Shown here piece by piece: positions 1-7,946 of a DNA stretch of 64,000 bases. Source of the DNA: Casp-actino8 sp001510455 (GTDB taxonomy: Bacteria > Actinomycetota > Acidimicrobiia > Acidimicrobiales > Ilumatobacteraceae); NCBI GenBank assembly GCA_027592035.1, contig JAQCIK010000002.1:62001-126000 (forward strand), given 5' to 3'. How positions within the stretch are numbered: position 1 is the stretch's first letter; the number at the start of each line of letters is the position of its first letter. A program made the translations under genes and the position numbers. Below the pieces are notes generated by a model. That model ran no database searches. It saw only the letters and a list, made by a program, of their open reading frames with translations, and had not been told where the DNA came from.

Positions 1-388
1 CCTGCTGACGGAGGATCGTTCGCGGCGCCACCGCAACGGCATCTCCCTTCGGCGTGCGGAGGTCGCACACGACGAGGGCAGTTCGATCGAGCCACGACAG
101 AACGCGAACCGATGACCAGTCGGCGACGGCCACCATGTCGCCGTAACCCGTGTCGAAACTCGAGAAGCGAAAGCCGTCCTCGGGCTGGTCGTCGAGATCG
201 CACGTGAGCAAGTAATCGCAGTTCTCGGTGCCATGATCGGCCACATGGTCGAGAAAGAAGCGCCCTGAGGTTCTCTTACCCACCAAGCGTCCGTAGCGAT
301 CCGGGAACGCCATGATCACCGTGTCGACGTCACCCGATGAGATGAGACGGCTCAAGTCGTCGCGCGAAACGACTTCCCTGTCGATCAT
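1..388 (-). CDS. Glutamine synthetase family protein, N-terminal part (cut by window edge)
   Basis: The minus-strand frame opens at an ATG at 388 and stays open to the window edge, giving about 129 residues. The translation contains VGKRTSGRFFLDHV and FDTGYGDMV, which I recognise as the N-terminal beta-grasp region of the GlnA3/gamma-glutamylpolyamine-synthetase branch of the glutamine synthetase superfamily, rather than of the housekeeping GlnA. Such enzymes ligate glutamate (or another carboxylate) to ammonia or an amine using ATP. The catalytic ATP-binding barrel lies outside the window, so substrate cannot be judged. It is downstream of carD on the same strand with a 53-base gap. Family assignment is confident; the subfamily is tentative. 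Confidence 0.8.
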   Translation of the reverse strand, partial: MIDREVVSRDDLSRLISSGDVDTVIMAFPDRYGRLVGKRTSGRFFLDHVADHGTENCDYLLTCDLDDQPEDGFRFSSFDTGYGDMVAVADWSSVRVLSWLDRTALVVCDLRTPKGDAVAVAPRTILRQQ

Positions 389-441
389 GTGAGCACGCTA
401 CCCAACGTGGAACCTGACTGGTTCGACGTCGATACCTCAGA

Positions 442-1188
442 TCATTTCTTGGCTGATGCCTTCTTGGCCGGCGCGGCTTTTGCCGGCGCAGCCTTCTTCG
501 GTGCTGCCTTCTTCGGTGCTGCAGCCTTCGCAGGGGCAGCCTTCGTCGCCGCAGCCTTCTTCGGAGCCTCGGCCTTGGCCGGCGCGGCTTTTGCCGGCGC
601 AGCCTTCTTCGGGGCCGCGTCCTCGTCGTCGACCTTCTTGGTCGGTGCATCGGTCGATTCGCTCTTCGCCGACTTGGCCGCCTTGGCCGGCTTCAGGACT
701 CCCTTGGCGAGCGCGTCGTCGAGATATTGCTCGGCATCCTCGGTCGACACCTTGAGCGCCGGCGCGATCTCGGAGATCAGGTTGACTCGGGCTCGTTCGT
801 ACATCGTGCGCTCCGCGGCCGACAGGGAGGCGTCGCGATTACGTGCGGCGAGGTTTCGCACCACTTCGGCCACCTGATACACGTCACCGCTCTTCAATTT
901 CTCTTGATGATTCTTGAAGCGACGGCTCCAGTTGCTCGGAACGCGCGGGTCGGCCTTCGACAGAACCGCCACCAGATCGGCCAGCTCGTCCGGGGACACC
1001 GGAGGACGGACTCCGACATCGTCGACCTTCGTCAACGGGACCTTCAACATCATTTCCCCGATCACGGTGGACAGGATCAGGTACTCGATCGGCTTTCCGC
1101 TTTCGAACGGGTCCTCTTTGCGGGTCGCCACCACCTTGCACGCTCCGTGCTGTGGGTAGATGACGGTGTCACCCTTCTTGAACTTCAC
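442..1188 (-). CDS. carD: CarD-family RNA polymerase-binding regulator with long Lys/Ala-rich tail
   Basis: Global transcription regulator that binds the RNA polymerase beta subunit and stabilises open complexes at rRNA and other promoters. Residues 1-60 form the Tudor-like polymerase-interacting domain (KKGDTVIYPQHGACKV). Residues 65-160 form the helical DNA-binding domain, with the conserved tryptophan at W87 (PSNWSRR) that inserts at the upstream edge of the bubble in the mycobacterial homologue. Mycobacterial CarD ends near residue 162. Here about 85 extra residues follow, made of AAPKKAAPAK-type repeats like the tails of histone H1 or HupB, and probably bind DNA nonspecifically. The start is GTG at 1188 with GAGG five bases upstream. 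The core assignment is firm; the role of the tail is inferred. Confidence 0.95.
   Translation of the reverse strand: MKFKKGDTVIYPQHGACKVVATRKEDPFESGKPIEYLILSTVIGEMMLKVPLTKVDDVGVRPPVSPDELADLVAVLSKADPRVPSNWSRRFKNHQEKLKSGDVYQVAEVVRNLAARNRDASLSAAERTMYERARVNLISEIAPALKVSTEDAEQYLDDALAKGVLKPAKAAKSAKSESTDAPTKKVDDEDAAPKKAAPAKAAPAKAEAPKKAAATKAAPAKAAAPKKAAPKKAAPAKAAPAKKASAKK
463..612. repeat. Two 39-bp direct repeats inside the carD tail
   Basis: Identical 39-base copies at 463-501 and 574-612 encode the same run of Ala/Pro/Lys codons in the CarD tail. Imperfect copies lie between them. The tail may therefore change length by slippage or recombination. Confidence 0.85.
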
Positions 1189-1252
1189 TCGGACCTCGCT
1201 CGGGGGATGCGGTTCGGCAGGAACTCGAGTCTAGGGCGAACGGCACGGATTC

Positions 1253-1329
1253 TGGCGCCCTCGGCACGATTCGAACGTGCGCGCTACGGATTAGAAGGCC
1301 GTTGCTCTATCCAACTGAGCTACGAGGGC
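1253..1329 (-). tRNA. tRNA-Arg (anticodon TCT)
   Basis: The minus strand folds as a cloverleaf. The acceptor stem GCCCTCG (1329-1323) pairs with CGAGGGC (1263-1257). The D-arm is GTAGCTCAGTTGGATAGAGC, the anticodon loop CTTCTAA carries TCT, and the T-loop contains GTTCGAATC. The discriminator is G at 1256 and CCA is encoded at 1255-1253. The tRNA reads AGA codons, which are rare in this G+C-rich genome. Confidence 0.95.
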
Positions 1330-1379
1330 TTTCCAGAAATCCTACGGAGAATGTGCAGGCTGTCGACGCGACCCCGACG

Positions 1380-2621
1380 TCACGTGGTGTGATCGAGAGC
1401 TCGGCGCAACAGATCGAGGGCCGAGATCACCGCCATCTGCCGCATCGGATCTCGTTGTCCGGGTAGTCGAAAATGAGCAGCGGTCGTCTCGAATCCCTCA
1501 CGCGCCAGCCCGACCCACAAGGTTCCGACTGGCTGCCCGTCCTGTTCGCTCGGACCGGCCACCCCAGTGAGAGACAGACCCACATCGGTACCGAGGAGTC
1601 GTCTGACGCCGTCGGCCATGGCGATCGCCGATTCCTCCGACACCACCGGGCCGGACGGCACACCGAGCAGGTCGTGCTTGACCGCACTGGCGTAGCTGAC
1701 GATCGATCCGTGCAACACGTGACTCGCGCCGGGTATCGACGTGAGCCGACCCGACACCAATCCACCGGTCACCGATTCGGCCACAGCGAGCGAAAGACCC
1801 ATTTCCGCCATACGGCGGATCACGACGGCCTCCATGTTGTCGTCGTCGTATCCGAAGACGTAATCACCGACTTCGTCGAGAACACGCGCCTCCCAGACGT
1901 CAAGAGTCGCGCGGGCTTCGGCATCCGTCTCTCCCTTGGCCGTGAGACGAACCTTCAAGCCTTCCCATCCGCTGGCCAAGAAGGCGAGAGTGGGATTACC
2001 CACCTCCTCGAGTTCGGCGATGACTCGATCGAGACGTTCGTTCAGACCGCTCTCGCTCTCGCCCCACGTTCGGATCACCCGACTCACGATCACTCCGACA
2101 TCACCGTTGCGGCGACGCAGATCGGGAAGAATCGCCCGCTCCATCATGTCGTACATCTCGTGAGGCACACCCGGCACCGCATAGATCACCTTGTCACCCA
2201 CCGGACACACCAGTCCGGGGGCGGTCCCTCGCGTCTGCGGAATGATCGTTGCTCCGACGGGAACCATCGCCTGACGCAGATTGTTCTCCGGCATCCGTCG
2301 TCCACGCGACGCGAACATCGAGCGGATCGTCTCGGCCACGTCCTCGTCATGGCGAAGGGTGACCCCCATGATCTCAGCGATGGCGTCTCGAGTCAGGTCA
2401 TCGTGCGTGGGGCCGAGACCTCCACACATGATCACGGCATCGGCTTCCTGAAGAGCCCGTTCGACGATCGACACGACCCGAGCCTGATTGTCACCGACCT
2501 TGTACTGCACCAGCGAGTCGATTCCGTTCGCGGCGAGCCTCTCCCCGATCCACGACGAGTTGGTGTCGACGATCTGGCCGAGAAGGAGTTCGGTGCCGAC
2601 GGCGACGACGGCGCAGCGCAC
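1380..2621 (-). CDS. cinA: CinA family protein, nicotinamide mononucleotide deamidase
   Basis: Two-domain CinA. The N-terminal part is a MoeA/MogA-like COG1058 domain (AVGTELLLGQIVDTN). The C-terminal part is an amidohydrolase domain (LAVAESVTGGLVSGRL, TGVAGPSEQDGQPVGT) that converts NMN to NaMN in pyridine nucleotide salvage. I place the start at GTG 2621. It has GAGG six bases upstream and lies one base after the pgsA stop, which gives a normal-length protein of 413 residues. An in-frame GTG at 2669 would add 16 residues, lacks a ribosome site and would overlap pgsA. It is the last gene of rimO-pgsA-cinA. Confidence 0.93.
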   Translation of the reverse strand: MRCAVVAVGTELLLGQIVDTNSSWIGERLAANGIDSLVQYKVGDNQARVVSIVERALQEADAVIMCGGLGPTHDDLTRDAIAEIMGVTLRHDEDVAETIRSMFASRGRRMPENNLRQAMVPVGATIIPQTRGTAPGLVCPVGDKVIYAVPGVPHEMYDMMERAILPDLRRRNGDVGVIVSRVIRTWGESESGLNERLDRVIAELEEVGNPTLAFLASGWEGLKVRLTAKGETDAEARATLDVWEARVLDEVGDYVFGYDDDNMEAVVIRRMAEMGLSLAVAESVTGGLVSGRLTSIPGASHVLHGSIVSYASAVKHDLLGVPSGPVVSEESAIAMADGVRRLLGTDVGLSLTGVAGPSEQDGQPVGTLWVGLAREGFETTAAHFRLPGQRDPMRQMAVISALDLLRRALDHTT

Positions 2622-2622
2622 G

Positions 2623-3171
2623 TCAGACCTCGACGGCGCGCTGTGCGCGCCAGAGGTACTGCGCGCCACTGATGGCGGTCAGAGCGACCGAAATCCAGAG
2701 AAGGCTCAACCAGAACCATCGCATCTCGTCGGCGACGAAAGGAAAGACGGCGAACCCGATGCTCAGCTGCTGGAAGAGTGTCTTGAACTTGGCGAGACGA
2801 CTGGCCGGCATGCTCACTCCCTTCGCTCCGGCAACGACTCGATACATACTGATCGCCACTTCACGAGCCGCGATGATCAGTACGGGAAGAATCCAGAAGA
2901 TGTCCCGACTCACGAGCGTGAACATCGCCGAGAGAACGAGAATCTTGTCAGCGAGCGGATCGAGGAACGCTCCGGCGCGCGTGGTCCCGTGGCGACGAGC
3001 CAAGTAGCCATCGAAGCCGTCACTCACACAGAGCAAGAACCAGGTCACGAGGGCGACCCACGAACCGCGCCCACCATCGGGGAAGACCACGAAGACCAGC
3101 GGAGAACACAGAATTCGTCCGACGGTCACCGCATTGGCCCACGTCGCAATGGCGTTCGGGTCGACTGGCAT
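2623..3171 (-). CDS. pgsA: CDP-diacylglycerol--glycerol-3-phosphate 3-phosphatidyltransferase
   Basis: Integral membrane CDP-alcohol phosphotransferase of 182 residues that makes phosphatidylglycerophosphate, the first committed step to phosphatidylglycerol and cardiolipin. The family metal-binding motif is complete: D51, D54-G55, A58-R59, G67, D71 and D75 (DGFDGYLARR then GAFLDPLAD). About five hydrophobic helices are visible. Its ATG shares one base with the rimO stop (TGATG), so the two genes are translationally coupled. The close relatives phosphatidylinositol phosphate synthase and cardiolipin synthase are possible alternatives, but length and position beside rimO and cinA fit PgsA, a common bacterial arrangement. 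Confidence 0.92.
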   Translation of the reverse strand: MPVDPNAIATWANAVTVGRILCSPLVFVVFPDGGRGSWVALVTWFLLCVSDGFDGYLARRHGTTRAGAFLDPLADKILVLSAMFTLVSRDIFWILPVLIIAAREVAISMYRVVAGAKGVSMPASRLAKFKTLFQQLSIGFAVFPFVADEMRWFWLSLLWISVALTAISGAQYLWRAQRAVEV

Positions 3172-4460
3172 CAGTCGACCCCGACCACGAGTCGCTCGGC
3201 CACCAGATCGGGGCCCATCGCCGATGTCACCGTCACGGTATGGAATCGGCCGACCTCGAGATCACGGGGCACTTCGACGATTCCGTCGATCTCGGGTGCT
3301 TCACGTCGGCTACGCGCCACACCGATCTCGTCGACCAGAACCTCGATGTTCGTTCCGATGAGCTCGTCTCGTCGGCGGGCCGTGATGGCGTCTTGCACCT
3401 CGGTGAGTTCGGCGAGGCGCTCTCGAACGAGTTCGGGAGCGACGGCTCCGTCGAGGTCGTAGGCGTACGTCCCCTCTTCTGGTGAATAGGCGAAGAAGCC
3501 ACACCAGTCGAGGTCGGCTTCGGTCACGAAGTCGAGGAGCAGATCGTGATCGGCTTCGGTCTCTCCGGGATAACCGACGATGAAATTGCTACGGAACGTC
3601 GCGTCGGGTTCGCGGCGGCGGATGTCACCGATCCTTTGCAGGAATCGATCACCGTCCCCCCATCGCCGCATTCGTCGAAGGAGTGGCTTGCTCACGTGCT
3701 GCAGAGACAGATCGAAGTACGGCACTCCGGTCGCGAGAACGACGTCGACGAGCGCATCGGTGAGATCACTCGGGTACAGGTACAACAGGCGAGTCCACGG
3801 GACTCGCGCCGACACCCGCTCGACGAGATCGACGATCGCGCCCGCGCCGAGTTCGGCGGGCCGATCCTTTCCGTAACTCGCCAGATCCTGGGCCACCAGG
3901 ACGACTTCGGAGACGTCGAGTTGATCGACTTCGGCGAGGATCGCATCGACATCACGACTCCGTTGCGGACCGCGAAACGACGGGATCGCACAGAAACCAC
4001 ACGACCGATCGCAACCCTCGGCGATCTTGACGTAGGCCCAGGGTGACATCGACTTCGGGCGGGGCATGTTCAAGAGGTCGAAACTCGGAAGAGGCGAGGA
4101 CGAGACCGGAATCATGGTGCGTCCGGCCGGTACCACTGGCACTCCGAAACCGGCGACCAGATCGACTTCGGGAAGGGCCGACGCCAGCTCGTCGCCGTAC
4201 CGCTCGGCCATGCATCCGGTGACCACGAGGCGCGACGAATCAGTCCGCTTGTCGTCGAGCGCGAGGATCGTGTCGATCGATTCGCGACGGGCGTCTTCGA
4301 TGAAGGCACACGTGTTCACCACCACGACGTCGGCCTCGGAGACGTCGTCGGTGGCGGTCAGGCCGTCGGCGAGCAGAGTTCCGATCAACTTCTCGGAGTC
4401 GACCTGATTCTTCGGACAACCAAGCGTCTCGACGTAGAAGCGCTTCGCCCGGCCGGTCAC
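3171..4460 (-). CDS. rimO: Ribosomal protein S12 methylthiotransferase RimO
   Basis: Radical-SAM enzyme of 429 residues that adds a methylthio group to the conserved aspartate of ribosomal protein S12. The N-terminal UPF0004 domain holds the auxiliary cluster cysteines C15, C51 and C83 (ETLGCPKN, VNTCAFIEDA, TGCMAERYG). The radical-SAM CxxxCxxC triad is C150, C154 and C157. A TRAM domain ends the protein. The sequence ETLGCPKNQVDSE separates RimO from the tRNA enzyme MiaB. It is the first gene of rimO-pgsA-cinA. Confidence 0.95.
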   Translation of the reverse strand: MTGRAKRFYVETLGCPKNQVDSEKLIGTLLADGLTATDDVSEADVVVVNTCAFIEDARRESIDTILALDDKRTDSSRLVVTGCMAERYGDELASALPEVDLVAGFGVPVVPAGRTMIPVSSSPLPSFDLLNMPRPKSMSPWAYVKIAEGCDRSCGFCAIPSFRGPQRSRDVDAILAEVDQLDVSEVVLVAQDLASYGKDRPAELGAGAIVDLVERVSARVPWTRLLYLYPSDLTDALVDVVLATGVPYFDLSLQHVSKPLLRRMRRWGDGDRFLQRIGDIRRREPDATFRSNFIVGYPGETEADHDLLLDFVTEADLDWCGFFAYSPEEGTYAYDLDGAVAPELVRERLAELTEVQDAITARRRDELIGTNIEVLVDEIGVARSRREAPEIDGIVEVPRDLEVGRFHTVTVTSAMGPDLVAERLVVGVD

Positions 4461-4476
4461 ACCCCGAGCCTACAAG

Positions 4477-5415
4477 TCAGGCCGTGTGCGCGAGCTGGAG
4501 TCCGGGATACGGCCATGTCGTTCGCACCAGTCGGCCCGTTCCCGACAGAGTGATCCACGCCGTGGGCGAACCGTCCGCTGCGAAGCAGATGTTGGTCGTC
4601 AAAAGGTCGCCGGTCTCGACGTGTCGGATCACGTCACCGGAGGGATCGATCACCGTGATCCCTCCGTTCACGAGAGTCGCCACGCACACGTTGCCGGCCC
4701 CGTCGACCGCCAGCGAGTCGAGAAGCTGCATTCCTGGCAGACCGCACAACAACGAACTCGTGTCACCGGGAGCCGTGGGTGCAAGCTCGCCCGGTGCCAC
4801 GATCGCCCGCTTGAACACTCGTCCGGTGTGCGTCTCGGCGTAGTAGAGCGTCGATCCGTCGGGTGACAACCCGATTCCGTTCGGCGCTTCCACCGGAAAG
4901 GCGATCTCTCGAATGGAGGATCCGTCGACCTTCGCGTAATAGATACCCGTGAGATCGCTGGTGCGGGCTTCGTTGTCGCGGATTCCGTGATCGGTGAAGT
5001 AGAAGCCACCGTGAGAGTCGAACACGAGATCGTTCGGGGCACGAAGAGCTCGACCGTCACACTCGGTGTAGAGGTCGGTGACCGCGCCCGAGGACAGATC
5101 GACCCGTTGAATACGACCACCCACGTACTTCGAGCGATCGAACGGACCGGGCAGACAGAGCCCACCGAAGTCGATCTCGGTGAAGCATCCTCCGTTGTTA
5201 CAGAGATACAGCGCTCCGTCGGGACCGACAGCAGCACCGTTCGGACCACCGGCGATCTCGGCCACTGTCTCGGTCGAACCATCGGGACGGACTCGCGTGA
5301 TGCGCGGCCCGAACATCTCGACCAGAACGACACTGCCGTCGTTCATGGCGATGGGACCCTCGGGAAACTTGAGACCGGAGGCGACTTCGACCAAGTCCAG
5401 CGATGAAGATGACAT
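4477..5415 (-). CDS. SMP-30/gluconolactonase-like beta-propeller protein
   Basis: Cytoplasmic six-bladed beta-propeller of 312 residues of the SMP-30/gluconolactonase/LRE family, metal-dependent lactone hydrolases. Recognisable blade segments are LKFPEGPI near the start, APNDLVFDSHGGFYFTDHG near 125, and EAPNGIGLSPDGSTLYYAET near 177. These carry the acidic and Asn residues that bind the divalent metal in the family. No signal peptide is seen. It lies 16 bases upstream of rimO on the same strand. CATGAT followed by six bases precedes the ATG, so the mRNA may be leaderless. The sugar or xenobiotic lactone substrate cannot be told from sequence. Confidence 0.8.
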   Translation of the reverse strand: MSSSSLDLVEVASGLKFPEGPIAMNDGSVVLVEMFGPRITRVRPDGSTETVAEIAGGPNGAAVGPDGALYLCNNGGCFTEIDFGGLCLPGPFDRSKYVGGRIQRVDLSSGAVTDLYTECDGRALRAPNDLVFDSHGGFYFTDHGIRDNEARTSDLTGIYYAKVDGSSIREIAFPVEAPNGIGLSPDGSTLYYAETHTGRVFKRAIVAPGELAPTAPGDTSSLLCGLPGMQLLDSLAVDGAGNVCVATLVNGGITVIDPSGDVIRHVETGDLLTTNICFAADGSPTAWITLSGTGRLVRTTWPYPGLQLAHTA

Positions 5416-5454
5416 GGCGGCATCATGCCACGTCGGCGAGGACGTCTCGTCCGA

Positions 5455-7863
5455 TCAGGTCTGAGCTTCGAGTTCTTCCACGGTCATGAGCACTTCACGG
5501 GCCTTGCTTCCGGTGCTCGGTCCGACCACGCCTCGTTCTTCGAGCAGGTCCATGATTCGGCCGGCCCGCGCGAAGCCCACCTTGAGTTTGCGCTGCAGCA
5601 TCGACGTCGACCCGAGTTGCGAACGCACGACGAGTTCCATGGCCTGACGCAACAAGGCCTCGTCATCATCTTCGTTGCCGTAGCTATCGGTGATGGCCGA
5701 ACCGGCCGGTCCACCCGCCGAAGGTTCGTCACCTTCCACACCCTTCACGTACTCGACCTCGGGAGCCTGCTGTCGCCAGTGAGCCACGACCTTGCGTACC
5801 TCGTCTTCGGTCACCCAGCATCCTTGAATGCGCTGGGCGACCGAAGAGTTGCCGGGCAGGAGCAGCATGTCTCCGCGACCGACCAACTTCTCGGCCCCCA
5901 CCTGGTCGAGAATCACGCGGCTGTCCATCTGGCTCGAGACCGCGAAGGCCATACGAGCCGGGATGTTGGCCTTGATCACACCGGTGATCACGTTGACCGA
6001 CGGACGCTGCGTGGCGATGATCAAGTGGATACCCACGGCGCGGGCCTTCTGGGCGATCCGCGTGATGCTCTCTTCGACGTCACGAGCGGCCACCATCATC
6101 AGGTCGTTCAACTCGTCGACCACGACCACGATGTACTTCATGCGCTCGAACGTCCGGTCGGTGCCGGCCTCGGCCACCAATTCACCCCTGTCGAAGGCGG
6201 CGTTGTAGCCCGTGATGTCGCGGTACCCCATTTCGTAGAGAAGGTCGTAGCGCTTCTCCATCTCGCGCACAGCCCAGGCAAGCGCGTTGGCGGCCTTCTT
6301 GGGATTGTTGACCGGCTGAGTGAGCAGGTGAGGCAGACGCGCGTACTGCCCCATCTCGACCTGCTTCGGATCGACGAGGATCAACTTGACTTGATCGGGA
6401 GTCGTTCGCATGAGCAGCGACGTGATGATGCAATTGATACCGCTCGACTTGCCGGCTCCGGTGGCACCCGCGATCAGCAGGTGGGGCGTGGTCGACAAGT
6501 TGAGGAACACCGAGCGTCCGGAGATGTCCTTTCCGATCGCAACGTCGAGGGGATGCGTGGCGTTCTTGGCCTCGGCCGATGCCATGAGGTCACCGAGGGC
6601 GACCAACTGTCGGGACGAGTTGGGAACCTCGATACCGATGGCAGAGCGTCCGGGAATCGGAGCCAGGATGCGAACATCGGTGGCGGCTAGCGAATAGGCG
6701 ATGTCCTTCTGAAGACTCGTGACCCGCGCAACCTTGACCCCTGGTCCGAGTTCGAGTTCGTAGCGAGTCACGGTCGGACCGACCGTTCGGCCGACCAGAC
6801 GCACGTCGACTCCGTGTGACGACAAGGACCCCTCGAGAATTCGTCCCCGACGATCGATCTCCGACTCGTCGATCGACTGCGCGCCGCTTCGTACGAGAGA
6901 GGAGGCGGCCGGCAGTTTCCAATCACCGCGGGGAACGGTGACCTTGACATCGAGCGATTCCTGCACCGGCACGTGGGTCGGATCGGTTCCCGTCGCTACT
7001 GGTTCGGGCACGACCTCGCGACGTGAACGTCGGCGCGTGGCAGGAGCGAGTTCGCCGTCGTCGGTGTCGGTCTCCGCTTCACCAGGAGAGCCGTCGGCCG
7101 TCTCATCGGGTTCGGCCGGGACGAGTGGAGCGAAGCCGGGCTCGTTCAACGTCGCGGGAGCCTCGTGTTCACGCTCGGAACGCAGAGTGCTGATGTCGTC
7201 GGCGGCCTCGCGAAGTCCCGAACCGAGCCGCGTCGACAATTTCGAACCGAGTGATCGCACACGTGCGAACAAATCGCGTAGGGACCATCGAGTGATCAGG
7301 AGCAATGCCGCGAGGCCCGAGGCGACCAGGACCAGTACCGCCCCGATCGGTCCGATCAGAGCTCGCAACGTCTGGCCGAGGATCGCACCGAGCCAACCAC
7401 CGGCTCCTCCCAGATCGTCGACGCCGACGTAACCGTCGGGGCCGCGCCCGATGTGCACGATGCCGAGGACGGAGACGACCAGCCCACCCCAGCCGAGCGA
7501 CATCTTCGTCCGGCCCGGCGCGTCGTCGTCTCGCAGCAGGATCACGCCGATCGTCACGGCGACGACCGGAAGGAAATAGCGACCGACACCGATCACGGCG
7601 CCGAGCGCAGTGTCGGCCCCACGACCCACGGGTCCGGCCAGATCGACGTACACCGCAAGGGCGATCAGCACGCCGATGACGAATGACGCAATCGCTGCCA
7701 ACTCGGTCTCGCGGCCCGAGATCGCCTGACGCACCTCACCCGAACGCGGTGCGTCGTTCGCGCGTCGGGCACCCCGCGGTGGCGTGGCCGACTTCACGCC
7801 GCGAGCAGGACTTTTACGCGTCGTCGACGACGACGAACGACCTGATCCCTTCTTCGCAGCCAC
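5455..7863 (-). CDS. ftsK: DNA translocase FtsK/SpoIIIE
   Basis: Septal DNA pump of 802 residues that clears chromosome termini through the closing division septum and activates XerCD dimer resolution. Residues 55-195 carry about four membrane helices. A Pro/Glu/Arg-rich linker follows. The motor then has Walker A GATGAGKSS at 466-474 and LVDPKQVEM downstream. The C-terminal gamma winged helix (QRKLKVGFARAGRIMDLLEE) reads KOPS-like polarity sequences. The linker is short compared with E. coli FtsK. The start is GTG 7863, preceded by TAGCGT (7875-7870) and exactly six bases, so translation may be leaderless. An N-terminal basic stretch precedes the first helix. Confidence 0.95.
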   Translation of the reverse strand: MAAKKGSGRSSSSTTRKSPARGVKSATPPRGARRANDAPRSGEVRQAISGRETELAAIASFVIGVLIALAVYVDLAGPVGRGADTALGAVIGVGRYFLPVVAVTIGVILLRDDDAPGRTKMSLGWGGLVVSVLGIVHIGRGPDGYVGVDDLGGAGGWLGAILGQTLRALIGPIGAVLVLVASGLAALLLITRWSLRDLFARVRSLGSKLSTRLGSGLREAADDISTLRSEREHEAPATLNEPGFAPLVPAEPDETADGSPGEAETDTDDGELAPATRRRSRREVVPEPVATGTDPTHVPVQESLDVKVTVPRGDWKLPAASSLVRSGAQSIDESEIDRRGRILEGSLSSHGVDVRLVGRTVGPTVTRYELELGPGVKVARVTSLQKDIAYSLAATDVRILAPIPGRSAIGIEVPNSSRQLVALGDLMASAEAKNATHPLDVAIGKDISGRSVFLNLSTTPHLLIAGATGAGKSSGINCIITSLLMRTTPDQVKLILVDPKQVEMGQYARLPHLLTQPVNNPKKAANALAWAVREMEKRYDLLYEMGYRDITGYNAAFDRGELVAEAGTDRTFERMKYIVVVVDELNDLMMVAARDVEESITRIAQKARAVGIHLIIATQRPSVNVITGVIKANIPARMAFAVSSQMDSRVILDQVGAEKLVGRGDMLLLPGNSSVAQRIQGCWVTEDEVRKVVAHWRQQAPEVEYVKGVEGDEPSAGGPAGSAITDSYGNEDDDEALLRQAMELVVRSQLGSTSMLQRKLKVGFARAGRIMDLLEERGVVGPSTGSKAREVLMTVEELEAQT

Positions 7864-7869
7864 ACGTGA

Positions 7870-7875
7870 ACGCTA
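7870..7875 (-). promoter_or_regulatory. Putative -10 element of leaderless ftsK mRNA
   Basis: TAGCGT, then six bases, then the GTG at 7863. No Shine-Dalgarno sequence is present. The same geometry recurs at other genes in the window. Confidence 0.45.
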
Positions 7876-7925
7876 CCAAGGGGGCGCGCACACGTTCGGT
7901 CTTTCGACGAGACGCACGACGAGTG

Positions 7926-7941
7926 CGCTCCGAACGGAGCG
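7926..7941 (-). terminator. Hairpin after RNase J gene
   Basis: A perfect 7-bp stem CGCTCCG/CGGAGCG with a two-base loop lies just downstream of the RNase J stop and before ftsK. There is no U-tract, so it may be a weak or Rho-assisted terminator, or an mRNA-stabilising hairpin. Confidence 0.4.
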
Positions 7942-7946
7942 AGTGT

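Noticed and set aside
463..612. Repeats near carD as a CRISPR array
   Set aside because: Only two copies, in frame inside a coding region, with no regular spacers and no cas genes.
389..877. Plus-strand frame with AFxGA pentapeptide-like repeats
   Set aside because: It is the antisense of the Lys/Ala tail of carD; the repeat pattern comes from the codon repeats of that tail.
2622..2669. Upstream GTG start for cinA
   Set aside because: It lies inside pgsA, lacks a ribosome site and adds unconserved residues; GTG 2621 has GAGG at correct spacing.
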